Shown: positions 46,695-55,944 of the stretch, piece by piece | How positions within the stretch are numbered: position 1 is the first letter of the stretch | How the letters are laid out: the number at the start of each line of letters is the position of its first letter | NCBI GenBank assembly: GCA_036985855.1 | Contig: BTQL01000006.1 | Span: 1 to 64,000, forward strand | Direction of reading: 5' to 3' | From: B3-G11 sp036985855 | GTDB lineage: Bacteria > Actinomycetota > Acidimicrobiia > Spongiisociales > UBA5794 | DNA length: 64,000 bases | Notes under the pieces: model-generated | Told to the model about the DNA's origin: nothing | What the model saw: the letters and a program-made list of their open reading frames with translations, nothing else | Databases searched by the model: none | Translations under genes and position numbers: made by a program

Positions 46695-47980
46695 GGTTCG
46701 CTCAGTGCGTTCGATGCCGCAAGGAGTTCACCAGGCTTGAACGATGCTGCATCCTCGATCATCGAACGCCACTCGGCTTTGCGCAGCATGGCTGCCGAGT
46801 TCACCAGAGCCATGAGCTGCTCATGGACGTCGTTCGTGACCGATTCGAGCCTCGACTTCATAGCTCGCTCGACCCGCCTGGAAGCGTGCACAGATGGATT
46901 CACACCGACCTTCCACGAAGTTTGGTCGAGGAGTTGCTCGGTAGATGATCGCCGCCAACGGATGGTTGCCTCCAACCTGAAACGATCAGCGACATCGTCA
47001 CGCCACGCATCAAGGGAGCGCTCTATCTCGGATGCATCCCACCGTCCCATGAAACCGCGAATCCTTCGAGCTATCTCGCCTTCACCCGACCCGGTCATCG
47101 CGGCGTCGAGATTCTCCACCGATCGGCGCACGTCGGCCACGATTTCCTGGTGTGTCGCCAACCAGCTCTCGCGGACCGCTAGACCGCCATCGCCGACAGG
47201 CGATTGTTCCAGTCCATCGAGCGTCGCATCCAGTCTTGCAAGCCCAGCCGCTTCCACCGTGACAGCGCTTGCTATGTAGCGGCCGGCATTCGCCGCAGAT
47301 GAACGCGCGATCGCTGCCTTGTCCTCGAATCGTTCATGACGGGCCATGCGTTCGAGGACCGTGCGCACGAAGGCATCGCTGCTGCCATCCTCGGCGATCG
47401 AGGCGAAGATCGGCTTCCCGAAGCGGGTCTCGACCGATTCGATCATCTCGGTTCGCTCGCGGTCGGATCCGCGGAGACGGTTCACAACGATCACGCTCGC
47501 CGGCAATGCATTCATCGCCTTCCACAAGCGCTTGGTCGTGGCGTCGCCATATCGAGTTGGAGAAACGACGAGGACTCCGAGGTCCGCAGCCCCAAGTGCT
47601 GCCTCAACGGCGACTCGGTCGAATTCCCACGGGGGTGTGTCAACAAACACCAGTCCTTTCGGAGCGCCCGGAGCGACCACATACTCGCTCTCGTGATCGA
47701 TCGGCGCCGGGCCGACACAACCAGCCATGACTATCGCGGTCGTTGTCGGCCGAAGAACCCCCGTAGTCGACACCTCGGTCCCGGAGAGTTGGTTGACAAG
47801 GTACGACTTGCCAACTCCCGTGCATCCGACAACGACAACCGACTGGGGAGCCGATACGAGGTTCTCCAGCACATCGGCTGACGTGGTCGCATCGGTGAGT
47901 ATCCGCTTGTCCTCGGAACTGAGCAGCACCCGCGGCACTCGCTCGAGCGCCTCCCTGAAGTTCGCTGCTACATCAACCAC
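46691..47980 (-). CDS. P-loop GTPase, membrane-dynamics-like, member 2
   Basis: 429 residues from GTG 47980 (VDVAANFREALERVP); in-frame starts further upstream give an unrelated Arg/Ser-rich stretch. G1 is VGCTGVGKSYLVNQLSG near 50, then LRPTTTAIVM (G2) and FVDTPPWEFD (G3). The G4 motif is altered to VVNRLRG (no NKxD). A long helical region follows (about 220-429), with conserved Trp/Arg-rich parts like dynamin stalk segments. It overlaps member 1 by 4 bp. Confidence 0.75.
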   Translation of the reverse strand: MVDVAANFREALERVPRVLLSSEDKRILTDATTSADVLENLVSAPQSVVVVGCTGVGKSYLVNQLSGTEVSTTGVLRPTTTAIVMAGCVGPAPIDHESEYVVAPGAPKGLVFVDTPPWEFDRVAVEAALGAADLGVLVVSPTRYGDATTKRLWKAMNALPASVIVVNRLRGSDRERTEMIESVETRFGKPIFASIAEDGSSDAFVRTVLERMARHERFEDKAAIARSSAANAGRYIASAVTVEAAGLARLDATLDGLEQSPVGDGGLAVRESWLATHQEIVADVRRSVENLDAAMTGSGEGEIARRIRGFMGRWDASEIERSLDAWRDDVADRFRLEATIRWRRSSTEQLLDQTSWKVGVNPSVHASRRVERAMKSRLESVTNDVHEQLMALVNSAAMLRKAEWRSMIEDAASFKPGELLAASNALSEP

Positions 47981-48023
47981 AGGACCATTCCAGCAGACCA
48001 GCGGCACAGAGCGATAGTCGAGA

Positions 48024-48872
48024 TCACGCGATCCCGTGGAACAGGTCGGCCTCCCCCTGAAACCATCCGACAGCCGAGTAGAGAAGTTCGAAGTCCTCCC
48101 ACGGATACACCGATTCGACGAGCTCCGTCGGCACGGCGAACCAGAACCCATCGGGATCCACCTGGGTCCGGTGAGCCCTGAGTGCCTCCCGACCCTGGTC
48201 AACGAAACCGGTCACGTCGATTCTGGTCAGTTGACGCCCCGGATACTCGAAAGCGCCCATTCGGTCGATCCACATCTCGAAGGGAGACTCGCCAACGGTT
48301 TCGAGCATCGCCCTATGGAGTACCGAGATCCGCTCACCGGTGAACACCGGTGCGTACAGCTTTGTGATCTGCCACGGAGCGCCGTCGTGGGGGAACCTCG
48401 AGCCGTCTGCAGCGGCGTCGACCAGTGCCATCGAGAGTGCGTGTATCCGCAGATGGTCGGGGTGCGGATAGAACTCATGGGCGTCGTAACCAAGTACCAC
48501 GTCGGGTTGCTCACTTCTTACGATCCCAACCAGTTTCCCGAGGACGTCATCGAAGGGCTGGCGGCAGAATGCATCAGGGTGCGCATTCGCCTCAGAGTCG
48601 GGCATCCCGGAATCCCGATATCCCAACATCGTCACTTCGTCATACCCGATGATGTCCGCCGCGACCGCGAGCTCGTCTGCTCGAACCTGCGTGAGATTTG
48701 CCACGACGCCGGGATGATCCATCGTCGGATTCAGAATGTCACCAGCTTCGCCACCGGTCGCCGTAACGAGCACAGCCCGAGTTCCCTCAGCGACGTACCT
48801 CGCAACGGTGGCTGCACCCTTTGAGGACTCATCATCCGGATGGGCGTGGATGGAGAGAAGTGTCTTGGACAT
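48024..48872 (-). CDS. mca: Mycothiol S-conjugate amidase
   Basis: A 282-residue zinc amidase that cleaves mycothiol-toxin conjugates to a mercapturate and GlcN-Ins. The LSIHAHPDDESSKGAATVA metal motif, GYRDSGMP and HEFYPHPDHLRIHALS (second metal His cluster) match Mca rather than MshB. The TGGEAGDILNP motif and full length also fit. Its presence implies mycothiol is made in this organism, which supports the actinobacterial assignment. Confidence 0.9.
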   Translation of the reverse strand: MSKTLLSIHAHPDDESSKGAATVARYVAEGTRAVLVTATGGEAGDILNPTMDHPGVVANLTQVRADELAVAADIIGYDEVTMLGYRDSGMPDSEANAHPDAFCRQPFDDVLGKLVGIVRSEQPDVVLGYDAHEFYPHPDHLRIHALSMALVDAAADGSRFPHDGAPWQITKLYAPVFTGERISVLHRAMLETVGESPFEMWIDRMGAFEYPGRQLTRIDVTGFVDQGREALRAHRTQVDPDGFWFAVPTELVESVYPWEDFELLYSAVGWFQGEADLFHGIA

Positions 48873-48923
48873 GGAGGCGAGGGTAGGTGAGGAAGTGAGA
48901 GCAAAGAACCGCCCGCGATCTGG

Positions 48924-49694
48924 CTATTGGAGGATCTTGAGCGCGGACGCCCCCTCGGTGCAGTCGCCGACGAGAGGACACCAACGACAATGCGGTCCCG
49001 CGGTCCTCGGCATCTCGGACCGATCCGACATTGCACGTCGGAGCGCCGTGATCATTTCCGCCACCTGCGCCGCGGTCGCATCGATGTCTTCGTTACTCGG
49101 TTGGGATACCCGTCGCTCACCCGTCTTCAACGACAACGCCTCGACATGCGCGGGAATTGCTCCGTTGGCCAGCTGCCACGCCATCGCGTAGAACGCGAGC
49201 TGGGCGCCGGCATCGTCAAGGTAGGTTCCCGTCTTCCAATCCACCAGCCGAACTCTTCCGTCCTCGACGTACACGGCGTCCACACGTCCGCGCAATCGGA
49301 CGCCTTCGACCGGTTCACTCTCCACATCCACCTCGGCAGCATCGAATCCGTCGGTCGGGAGCGACCTGAACCGATCGTACAGCTCCTCGACCTCGGCTGT
49401 GATCGTCCTGAATTCGGACGGTTTGAGCGACAGCGAGGCCATCGAGTTTCCGAGGTGTGAGCCGGCTTCCTGTCTACAAACGGCTTCGAACTCTTCGGGC
49501 GCGATGGGTCCATCGACAAGGTGTCTCGCGAACAACCGATGCGCAAGGATTCCCCTGAACAGATCCTTGGTCATAGCAGGGAACACACCTTGGAGCCGTG
49601 CAAGGGCCTGCTGTGGGCACTTGGTGTAGGTGACGAACAATGTCGCGGAAACAGGGAACTCTTCACCAGGTGGGATACGTCTGAATGATGACAC
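48924..49694 (-). CDS. RecB-family PD-(D/E)XK nuclease, iron-sulfur type
   Basis: 256 residues from GTG 49694 (VSSFRRIPPGEEFPVSATLF); ATG 49781 would add 29 residues and nearly abut the divergent VanW gene. TYTKCPQQALARLQ, GRVDAVYVEDGRVRLVDWKTG (nuclease core near 165) and CRWCPLVGDC near 238 give the four-cysteine Cas4/RecB-like pattern. It is a stand-alone relative of the 16,794 gene and of the C-termini of the AdnA/B-like proteins. No helicase gene is adjacent, so its partner is unknown. Confidence 0.85.
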   Translation of the reverse strand: MSSFRRIPPGEEFPVSATLFVTYTKCPQQALARLQGVFPAMTKDLFRGILAHRLFARHLVDGPIAPEEFEAVCRQEAGSHLGNSMASLSLKPSEFRTITAEVEELYDRFRSLPTDGFDAAEVDVESEPVEGVRLRGRVDAVYVEDGRVRLVDWKTGTYLDDAGAQLAFYAMAWQLANGAIPAHVEALSLKTGERRVSQPSNEDIDATAAQVAEMITALRRAMSDRSEMPRTAGPHCRWCPLVGDCTEGASALKILQ

Positions 49695-49799
49695 ACTCTG
49701 ATCGTATCCAAACTGTCGGCCGAGCGCGATAAAGCGGTATCTACCCGGATCCCGCACATATACTCGCCCAACCGCATACAAGTCTCCTGGGAAGAACCG

Positions 49800-51866
49800 A
49801 TGGCAGCCTCCAGATCAAGAACTCTCCTTCTGATCGCGGTACCCGTGTTGATCCTTCTGTTGCCACTGTCGATCTATTTCGTCGATAGTGCCGCAGCATC
49901 GGACAAGGTCGCTCGGAATGTCACCATCGCTGGTGTCGACGTCGCCCGCCAGACTCAGGAGGAAGCGCTCGCTTCGGTGGACAAGTACGAGAACGATCTG
50001 ACCTCGAATGTCACCCGCGTCCTGGTGAATGGGAAGACGTATGAGCTCGACCCGACCGACGTCGGACTGACCTTCGACAGCCAAAGTGCCGTGACCGAAG
50101 CGCTCGGTCTTCGCAAAGACGGAATCGGCGAGTGGCTGGACGCGTTCAACCGGGAGGTGGACGTACCGCTTGTCGCCACCCTCGATCCCGAAATGGTTGC
50201 AGCCAAACTCAGCGAGTGGGAACGCGACGCAATCGCGAATCCCGCGTTCGATGGAGCCATCGCGATTTCGAATGGAAACGTGCAATACCAATATCCGAGA
50301 ACCGGCGAGGCGATCGACAGGGATTCGGCATCCTTTCTACTACTCACCGCGTTGGAGTCCGGGACAGGCGAACCGGTTGAGCTCCCTGTCGTCATGTCGT
50401 CTCCGAAACTCACCGAGGCCGACATCGACGCTGGTGTGGAAAAGGCCAACAGGATCATCGACCGGGGCGTTGTGCTGAAGAACGATGAATACGGATTCGA
50501 ATTCCGTGTCGAGTCGGCTGATCTCGGACGCGCTCTCAACGCGACAGTCACCGAAGGCGACAACCCTTCGATCGAGTTCTCGGTCGACCCTGCCGTCATC
50601 GCTCCCCTTGTCGAGATCGTGCGTGAAGAACTGGAGATCGATCCAGTTGATGCGTACTGGGAGACCGTGCTCGTGGACGACTTCGAGGGATACCCGGATC
50701 AGTATGAGATCAAGGATTCGCCTCAAGAGCACGAGGAAGCCCTCCCGGAGAACGATACGATCAGCCTCGTTCCGGGACTCAACGGCACCACCGTCGATGC
50801 TGCAGAAGTCGCAGCGGTGGTCGAACTGGCCGCACTCAGCAACGGCAGGGGCTCGCTGACCCTTGTCAAGAACGCCAAACCTGCGTTCACGACCGAGATG
50901 GCAGAGTCCTTCGGCGTTCTTTACGAGCTTGCGGAGTTCACCACCCGGACTCCCGGTAGGAACCGGGTTTTCAACATTCAGCTCATGGCAGACATTGTCG
51001 ACCAGACGATCGTCATGCCAGGCGAGGAGTTCACCGTCAACGAAGTGGTTGGTGAGCGGACTCTCGCGAAGGGCTTCAAATACGACTGTGCGATCGTTGG
51101 CGGTGAACTCTCCTGCGAGCAGGAAAAGGTCAACGTCGGTGGGGGTGTGAGCCAGTTCGGGACGACGATCTTCAACGCCATCTACTTCTCGTGCCTCGAG
51201 GACACTGCCCACCAGCCGCACAGCATCTACTTCCAGAAGTACCCGGAAGGTCGCGAAGCCACCCTCGGTTTTCCACTTCCCGACGTGGCTTTCAGGAACG
51301 ACACCGAGGCTCCTGTCATCATCAGAACCTCCTATACGCCAAGGACGATCACGGTGACCTTCTTCGGAAACAATGGTGGGATCACCTGCGGCACCGAACG
51401 CGGGGAGCGCTCTGGTTTTACGAGCGCTTCGGTGATATACCGCGCCGATGAGGATGGCACGGTCGCGCCGGGCGTGGAACACATTGCCAACAGCGGCTCG
51501 GGCGGGTGGCGCATCGTCAACACCCGGATCTTCTACGACAAGGACGGTAACGAGTTCAAGCGCGAGACCTTCCCATGGACGTATCGAGGTGAACGCCAGG
51601 TCATCTTGATGCATCCATGTGAAACGAAGGTCGGTGGGGACGGCGTCTGTTCCATCGACGTGCCTTCGGTGACCGGGATGTCCAGCGGAGAGGCATCAGC
51701 AGTGTTGACTGCTGCAGGATTCCGCGTCAGTGCGGTCGAGGTCATGACAGGCGATCAGACATTGAACGGCACCGTCAAGTCCTACAGTCCCGGCGGTCTG
51801 GTTGATCTCACAACGGTCATCACGGTCGAGGTATGGAAGTGGGACGGCACCAGCACCGAGGGATGA
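49800..51866 (+). CDS. VanW-family surface protein with PASTA domain, copy 1
   Basis: 688 residues. An N-terminal membrane anchor (LLLIAVPVLILLLPLSIYFV, about 10-29) is followed by two beta-rich peptidoglycan-binding-like (YoaR/PG_binding_4) repeats (about 35-370). The VanW domain comes next (FNIQLMADIVDQTIVMPGEEFTVNEVVGERT, then VGGGVSQFGTTIFNAIYFS and HQPHSIYFQKYPEGREATL). A C-terminal PASTA module (IDVPSVTGMSSGEASAVLTAAGFRV) recalls Ser/Thr kinases and PBPs that bind muropeptides. It is probably involved in cell-wall upkeep, and is followed by a paralogue. Confidence 0.88.
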   Translation: MAASRSRTLLLIAVPVLILLLPLSIYFVDSAAASDKVARNVTIAGVDVARQTQEEALASVDKYENDLTSNVTRVLVNGKTYELDPTDVGLTFDSQSAVTEALGLRKDGIGEWLDAFNREVDVPLVATLDPEMVAAKLSEWERDAIANPAFDGAIAISNGNVQYQYPRTGEAIDRDSASFLLLTALESGTGEPVELPVVMSSPKLTEADIDAGVEKANRIIDRGVVLKNDEYGFEFRVESADLGRALNATVTEGDNPSIEFSVDPAVIAPLVEIVREELEIDPVDAYWETVLVDDFEGYPDQYEIKDSPQEHEEALPENDTISLVPGLNGTTVDAAEVAAVVELAALSNGRGSLTLVKNAKPAFTTEMAESFGVLYELAEFTTRTPGRNRVFNIQLMADIVDQTIVMPGEEFTVNEVVGERTLAKGFKYDCAIVGGELSCEQEKVNVGGGVSQFGTTIFNAIYFSCLEDTAHQPHSIYFQKYPEGREATLGFPLPDVAFRNDTEAPVIIRTSYTPRTITVTFFGNNGGITCGTERGERSGFTSASVIYRADEDGTVAPGVEHIANSGSGGWRIVNTRIFYDKDGNEFKRETFPWTYRGERQVILMHPCETKVGGDGVCSIDVPSVTGMSSGEASAVLTAAGFRVSAVEVMTGDQTLNGTVKSYSPGGLVDLTTVITVEVWKWDGTSTEG

Positions 51867-51957
51867 TGGCCGGCACCCGACGCCGCCCATAGCCATCGAG
51901 TTTCCGGGAACCGTTCCTACACTCCGCAACGATCCAGACCATTGCGACGACACCCAC

Positions 51958-53943
51958 ATGAAGCCCAGAAAAACGATATTTGCGGCCGTTCCGCTCGCCA
52001 TTCTTCTGCTGCCTGTTGGCATTTACATAGCGGACCGCGCAACGTCCACCCAAGAGGTCGCACGCAACGTGACCATCGACGGGATCCCCGTTGGCGGAAT
52101 GACTCGAGCGGACGCCACACTCGCGGTCGAGTCCTACGAGAACCAGCTTCGCACCAACACAGGCGTTTTCGCCGTCAATGGTGCAACCTTCAAGCTCTCG
52201 CCGATCAGCATCGATCTCACGGCAGATGTTCGATCCGCCGTTGACGCGGCGTTTCTTGTGAGACGTGACGGCGGAGTCTTCGCCAACTTCTCTTCGTGGA
52301 TCAGTTCGTTCTCAACATCTCAGGATGCGCCTCTGTCGATCGCCTTCGATCATGACGCCATCGAACAGATCGTCGCCGAATGGGAAACGGATGCTATTCC
52401 CAATCCGGCATACAACGGGAATGTATCGGTCGTTGACGGCGTCATCACCCCCAACTATCCGAAGGCAGGGCAATCGCTCAATCGCGATGCCGCGCACGGC
52501 CAGGTCGTTGCCGAGATGAGCACTCTCGACAAGGCGGGCGTGACCCTCGAAGTCATCGACTCGACGCCAATCCTGACGAACGCCGACGTTGACGCTGCGG
52601 CTGCAGAGATGGCCCAGATGATCGACTCTTCGATCACGATGATTTCAGCAGAAGTCGGCTTTCGGACGACCTTCAGACCTGAGCAACTTTCGTCTGCCGT
52701 ACGTGCTGACCTGAGTCCCGCCGGCACCGAGCTCATCGTGTCGTTCGATGCAGACCGCGTGCTCGAGATCCTTGAACCGAGACGCACCGAGTACGAGATC
52801 GAGCCGATCGACGCCCAGTTCGACATCGATCTCGAGACGGATGAGTTCACCATCGTTCCCGGTCGCAGCGGGACCCTCCTCGACACGGAACGTCTTCTGT
52901 CGGAAATGAAGACGACGGCCCTCGGATCGGACGTCGGCGAGTTCCCTCTGCTGGTCGGTGCAGAGCCGAGCTTCACGACAGAGGCGGCTTCGTCTTTCAC
53001 AACCCTTGGACCACTCGCCGGCTTCACTACCGAACACCCCGCGAACCAGGCGCGCGTGACGAACATCCAACTGATGGCGGACGCGGTTAACGGTGCGATC
53101 GTTCTTCCCGGTGAGGAATGGTCCATCAACGACCACGTCGGACAGAGAACTGAGGCGAAAGGATACATTGCCGCTCCAGCGATCATCAACGGCGCCCCGT
53201 ATTGCTGTGACAATCCGGCCAACATTGGGGGCGGAGTCAGCCAGTTCGGTACAACGCTGTACAACGCTGTGTTCTATTCGTGTCTCGACGATGTCGACCA
53301 CACACCGCATTCGCTCTACTTCACTCGCTATCCGATGGGACGCGAGGCCACTCTCGGATTCCCCAACCCCGACGTCCGATTCGGAAACAACACGGAGTAT
53401 CCGATCGTCATCGCCACCGCGTACACCGATACGTCGATCACCGTGAAGATGTATGGAGACAACGGCGGGCTCACCTGTACGGATGACACACACGATCCTG
53501 AAGACATTGTCGAGTACACAGAGGAACTCGTTGCCGACGAGGAAGGTGTACTGAATCCGGGTGAACGCACGAAAATCCGGTCGGGAATCAACGGGTTCCT
53601 CATAAAGGTCGATCGAATCGTCACATACCCGGACGGGCAAACCGAGAGGGATCTCGATCTCGTTCACAGGTATCGAACGCTGTCCGAGCAGTACATGGTC
53701 AACCCGTGCGAAGTGTCTGGAGAGCCGGTCGATTGCCCGGTGAAGCTCGCTTCCGTCGTGAACCAAACCTGGGAATCCGCTCTGGAGTCTCTCTCGGAGG
53801 CAGGTCTGTTCGCTGCCAGGGTCACCGAGGTTGTGAACAGCGCTGCCAAGGACGGCATCGTCCTCTCCCAGGATCCGGCTCCAGGCGAGTGGGTTGGCGC
53901 TGGAGTGACCATCACCCTCACGGTTGGCGTGTACAACGGGTGA
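51958..53943 (+). CDS. VanW-family surface protein with PASTA domain, copy 2
   Basis: 661 residues from ATG 51958 (MKPRKTIFAAVPLAILLLPVGIYIAD, N-terminal membrane anchor). It has the same order as copy 1: PG-binding-like repeats (to about 355), VanW core (IQLMADAVNGAIVLPGEEWSINDHVGQRT and IGGGVSQFGTTLYNAVFYS), then PASTA (SVVNQTWESALESLSEAGLF). It is a tandem paralogue 91 bp downstream with clearly diverged sequence, so the duplication is old. Confidence 0.88.
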   Translation: MKPRKTIFAAVPLAILLLPVGIYIADRATSTQEVARNVTIDGIPVGGMTRADATLAVESYENQLRTNTGVFAVNGATFKLSPISIDLTADVRSAVDAAFLVRRDGGVFANFSSWISSFSTSQDAPLSIAFDHDAIEQIVAEWETDAIPNPAYNGNVSVVDGVITPNYPKAGQSLNRDAAHGQVVAEMSTLDKAGVTLEVIDSTPILTNADVDAAAAEMAQMIDSSITMISAEVGFRTTFRPEQLSSAVRADLSPAGTELIVSFDADRVLEILEPRRTEYEIEPIDAQFDIDLETDEFTIVPGRSGTLLDTERLLSEMKTTALGSDVGEFPLLVGAEPSFTTEAASSFTTLGPLAGFTTEHPANQARVTNIQLMADAVNGAIVLPGEEWSINDHVGQRTEAKGYIAAPAIINGAPYCCDNPANIGGGVSQFGTTLYNAVFYSCLDDVDHTPHSLYFTRYPMGREATLGFPNPDVRFGNNTEYPIVIATAYTDTSITVKMYGDNGGLTCTDDTHDPEDIVEYTEELVADEEGVLNPGERTKIRSGINGFLIKVDRIVTYPDGQTERDLDLVHRYRTLSEQYMVNPCEVSGEPVDCPVKLASVVNQTWESALESLSEAGLFAARVTEVVNSAAKDGIVLSQDPAPGEWVGAGVTITLTVGVYNG

Positions 53944-53946
53944 CCA

Positions 53947-53970
53947 GGTTTCCCATGTCGGGGAGAAACC
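53947..53970. terminator. Bidirectional hairpin between VanW copy 2 and the Nfu-N-like gene
   Basis: GGTTTC (53947-53952) and GAAACC (53965-53970) form a 6-bp stem, extended inward by CC/GG. It lies just after the VanW stop and before the stop of the convergent small gene, a position suited to ending both transcripts. The T-run is short. Confidence 0.45.
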
Positions 53971-53982
53971 CGGGATCGTGTA

Positions 53983-54276
53983 TCAGTAGAAGACAAAGAA
54001 CTCGGTGATGACTTCGGCAGCGGCTCTCTTGGTGTCGTCAGACCATCCGTCTTCTCTTCGGATGACCACAACGTTCGAAGCGATATAGACACGAGATATG
54101 GCATCGTCTGACTCGAAGAGGTCGGAGGCGAGCTTCGCTCCGAAGGTCGAACTGCTGCTGGCCTGATCCGCGGAGGAGTATCCCTCACCGTCGGTTCCAG
54201 TCAGGCTGCGGTCTGTGGTGATGATCACCGAGTCGTCAACGACCTGGCTACTCTCGATCTCGATCCGCTGACCCAT
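53983..54276 (-). CDS. Stand-alone Nfu N-terminal-domain-like protein
   Basis: 97 residues. VVDDSVIITTDRSLTGTDGEGYSSADQASSSSTFGAKLASDLFESDDAISRVYIASNVVVIRRED follows the Nfu-N pattern (TPNPNxxKF-like strand, AxxSPLAxxLFxxxGVxxVFxxxxFVTVT). The C-terminal CxxC scaffold domain of NfuA is absent. A role in iron-sulfur assembly or as a small chaperone is inference. RBS: GGAGG upstream, within a 13-bp tandem repeat. Confidence 0.6.
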   Translation of the reverse strand: MGQRIEIESSQVVDDSVIITTDRSLTGTDGEGYSSADQASSSSTFGAKLASDLFESDDAISRVYIASNVVVIRREDGWSDDTKRAAAEVITEFFVFY

Positions 54277-54280
54277 GTTT

Positions 54281-54315
54281 CCTCCTCAGGTGTCCTCCTC
54301 AGGTGTCCTCCTCGG
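54281..54315. repeat. 13-bp tandem repeat holding the ribosome-binding site of the Nfu-N-like gene
   Basis: CCTCCTCAGGTGT occurs at 54281-54293 and again at 54294-54306, with a partial third unit. On the minus strand each unit carries GAGGAGG just upstream of the 54,276 start, so the ribosome-binding site is duplicated. Confidence 0.75.
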
Positions 54316-54370
54316 GGATGCACCGTTGCCTCGACGCGGCGATGGTACCGACTGATGACGGCCTATCCCG

Positions 54371-55807
54371 CTAGGCATCCAGAGTCGGCTGAAGCTTGTC
54401 TCCGGATCCAACCTCATGCAGTTTCATCAGGTTGGTCGAAGCGCTCTGGTTGGGTGGCACACCCGCAACCATCACGAGACCGTCGCCCTTGCGAACAAGA
54501 CCACGACGCAGCAGGTCGATCTCGGCCGCCCCGATCATCTCGTCCGTTGAATTCACCCGGTCGATCAACATGGGACGCACTCCTCCGTAGATCGCCATCC
54601 TGCGATATGTGCGTTCGACCGGTGTGAATGCATAGACGTCGGCCTTCGAACGGTACTTCGAGAGCAGGCGAGCCGTTGTCCCGCTCTCTGTGAATGCGAC
54701 GATCGTGTCAAGGCCCAGACGGTCGGCGGTGTCAACCGATGCCTCGGCAGTCGCCGAAGCGAACGCGGCACCTTCGGAAAGGTTCGAGATATCGGTCGCC
54801 CTGCCAAAGCCGGTGGAGCGCTCGGCTTCGGAACAGATCGACGCCATGAGCTTCACTGCCCTCGTCGGGAACTCCCCGATTGCGGTCTCGGCCGAGAGCA
54901 TCACCGCGTCCGTGCCATCGAGCACGGACCGGTACACGTCCGATACTTCCGCACGTGTAGGCCTGGGGTGGGTGATCATCGACTCGAGCATCTCTGTCGC
55001 GGTGATCGAGATCTTGCCTGCAGCATTCGCACGATGGATGATTTCGTATTGCGCTCGTGGAACGGACTCGATGGAGAGCTCAACGCCGAGATCTCCGCGG
55101 GCAACCATCGCCCCATCTGCCTCCTCGAGAATGTCGTCGAGATTCATGTATCCGACAGCGGTCTCGATCTTCGCGATGACCAGCTGGTCCCCGACGATCT
55201 CGCGAACGGACCGAATGTCGTCCCCCGAATTCACAAAGGAAGCTGCGACCATATCGAAACCCAGACTCAGACCGAACTCCAGGTCTTCGGCGTCCTTGTC
55301 GGTGACTGCGGGAAGGGACGTCCTGGCGCCGGGGAAAGACGCTCCTTTGTGGTCGAGGAGCTCACCGGCTTGGAGCACCGTAGCGGTCACACCATCGCGG
55401 TCGACATTCGTCGCTTCGAGTTCGATGAGGCCGTCCGCAAGAATGACCTTGCCCCCGACGCTTATCTCGACGCAATCGAGATGGACGATCTTGATGTTCT
55501 CGGCGTCGCCAACTCCCTCGCCTTCATGGAGACGAATGGTCGAGCCCGCCAAGAGCTCGACGCTTCCTCCAGAGAACGTACCGACGCGAATCTTGGGCCC
55601 CTGGATGTCCTGCATGATCGCGATCGGTCTGTCGACGTCCGAAGCGCACTGCCGAACAACCGCGAAGCGCCGTTCGTGGTCGGCATGGCTTCCATGGCTG
55701 AAGTTGAGGCGTGCAACATTCATGCCGCGTTCGATGAGTTTGACGACAACATCCGGCGACTCCGTCGCCGGTCCGAGAGTCGCGACGATCTTGGTTTTTC
55801 GACGCAT
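54371..55807 (-). CDS. pyk: Pyruvate kinase
   Basis: A 478-residue glycolytic enzyme making pyruvate and ATP from PEP. ATG 55807 gives MRRKTKIVATLGPATESPD; the extra 23 residues from ATG 55876 are unlike the family. AMVARGDLGVELSIESVP, ISITATEMLESMITHPRPTRAEVSDV (catalytic Thr) and AVMLSAETAIGEFP are intact. The length is normal, and the C-terminal domain that usually holds the allosteric site is present. Confidence 0.96.
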   Translation of the reverse strand: MRRKTKIVATLGPATESPDVVVKLIERGMNVARLNFSHGSHADHERRFAVVRQCASDVDRPIAIMQDIQGPKIRVGTFSGGSVELLAGSTIRLHEGEGVGDAENIKIVHLDCVEISVGGKVILADGLIELEATNVDRDGVTATVLQAGELLDHKGASFPGARTSLPAVTDKDAEDLEFGLSLGFDMVAASFVNSGDDIRSVREIVGDQLVIAKIETAVGYMNLDDILEEADGAMVARGDLGVELSIESVPRAQYEIIHRANAAGKISITATEMLESMITHPRPTRAEVSDVYRSVLDGTDAVMLSAETAIGEFPTRAVKLMASICSEAERSTGFGRATDISNLSEGAAFASATAEASVDTADRLGLDTIVAFTESGTTARLLSKYRSKADVYAFTPVERTYRRMAIYGGVRPMLIDRVNSTDEMIGAAEIDLLRRGLVRKGDGLVMVAGVPPNQSASTNLMKLHEVGSGDKLQPTLDA

Positions 55808-55899
55808 CGAGCCAACCTTAGAGCAGATGGCGCCCATCAAGGCGCCTCCATCGGAATGCATCATCTGAGCTGACAACTCAGAGTAGATCGAATGCCGCT

Positions 55900-55922
55900 A
55901 CCGTATAGGTACCCCTCATACG
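55900..55922. promoter_or_regulatory. Inverted repeat upstream of the ABC binding-protein gene
   Basis: CCGTAT (55900-55905) and ATACGG (55917-55922) with an 11-bp spacer, ending 22 bp before the ATG. It is followed by GGAGGAG as ribosome-binding site. Its placement fits an operator or a small attenuation hairpin. Confidence 0.4.
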
Positions 55923-55944
55923 GGCAATCAATGGAGGAGAATCA

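Noticed and set aside
54281..54315. Minisatellite or mobile-element end
   Set aside because: Fewer than three 13-bp units, no inverted partner, and the unit coincides with a ribosome-binding site.
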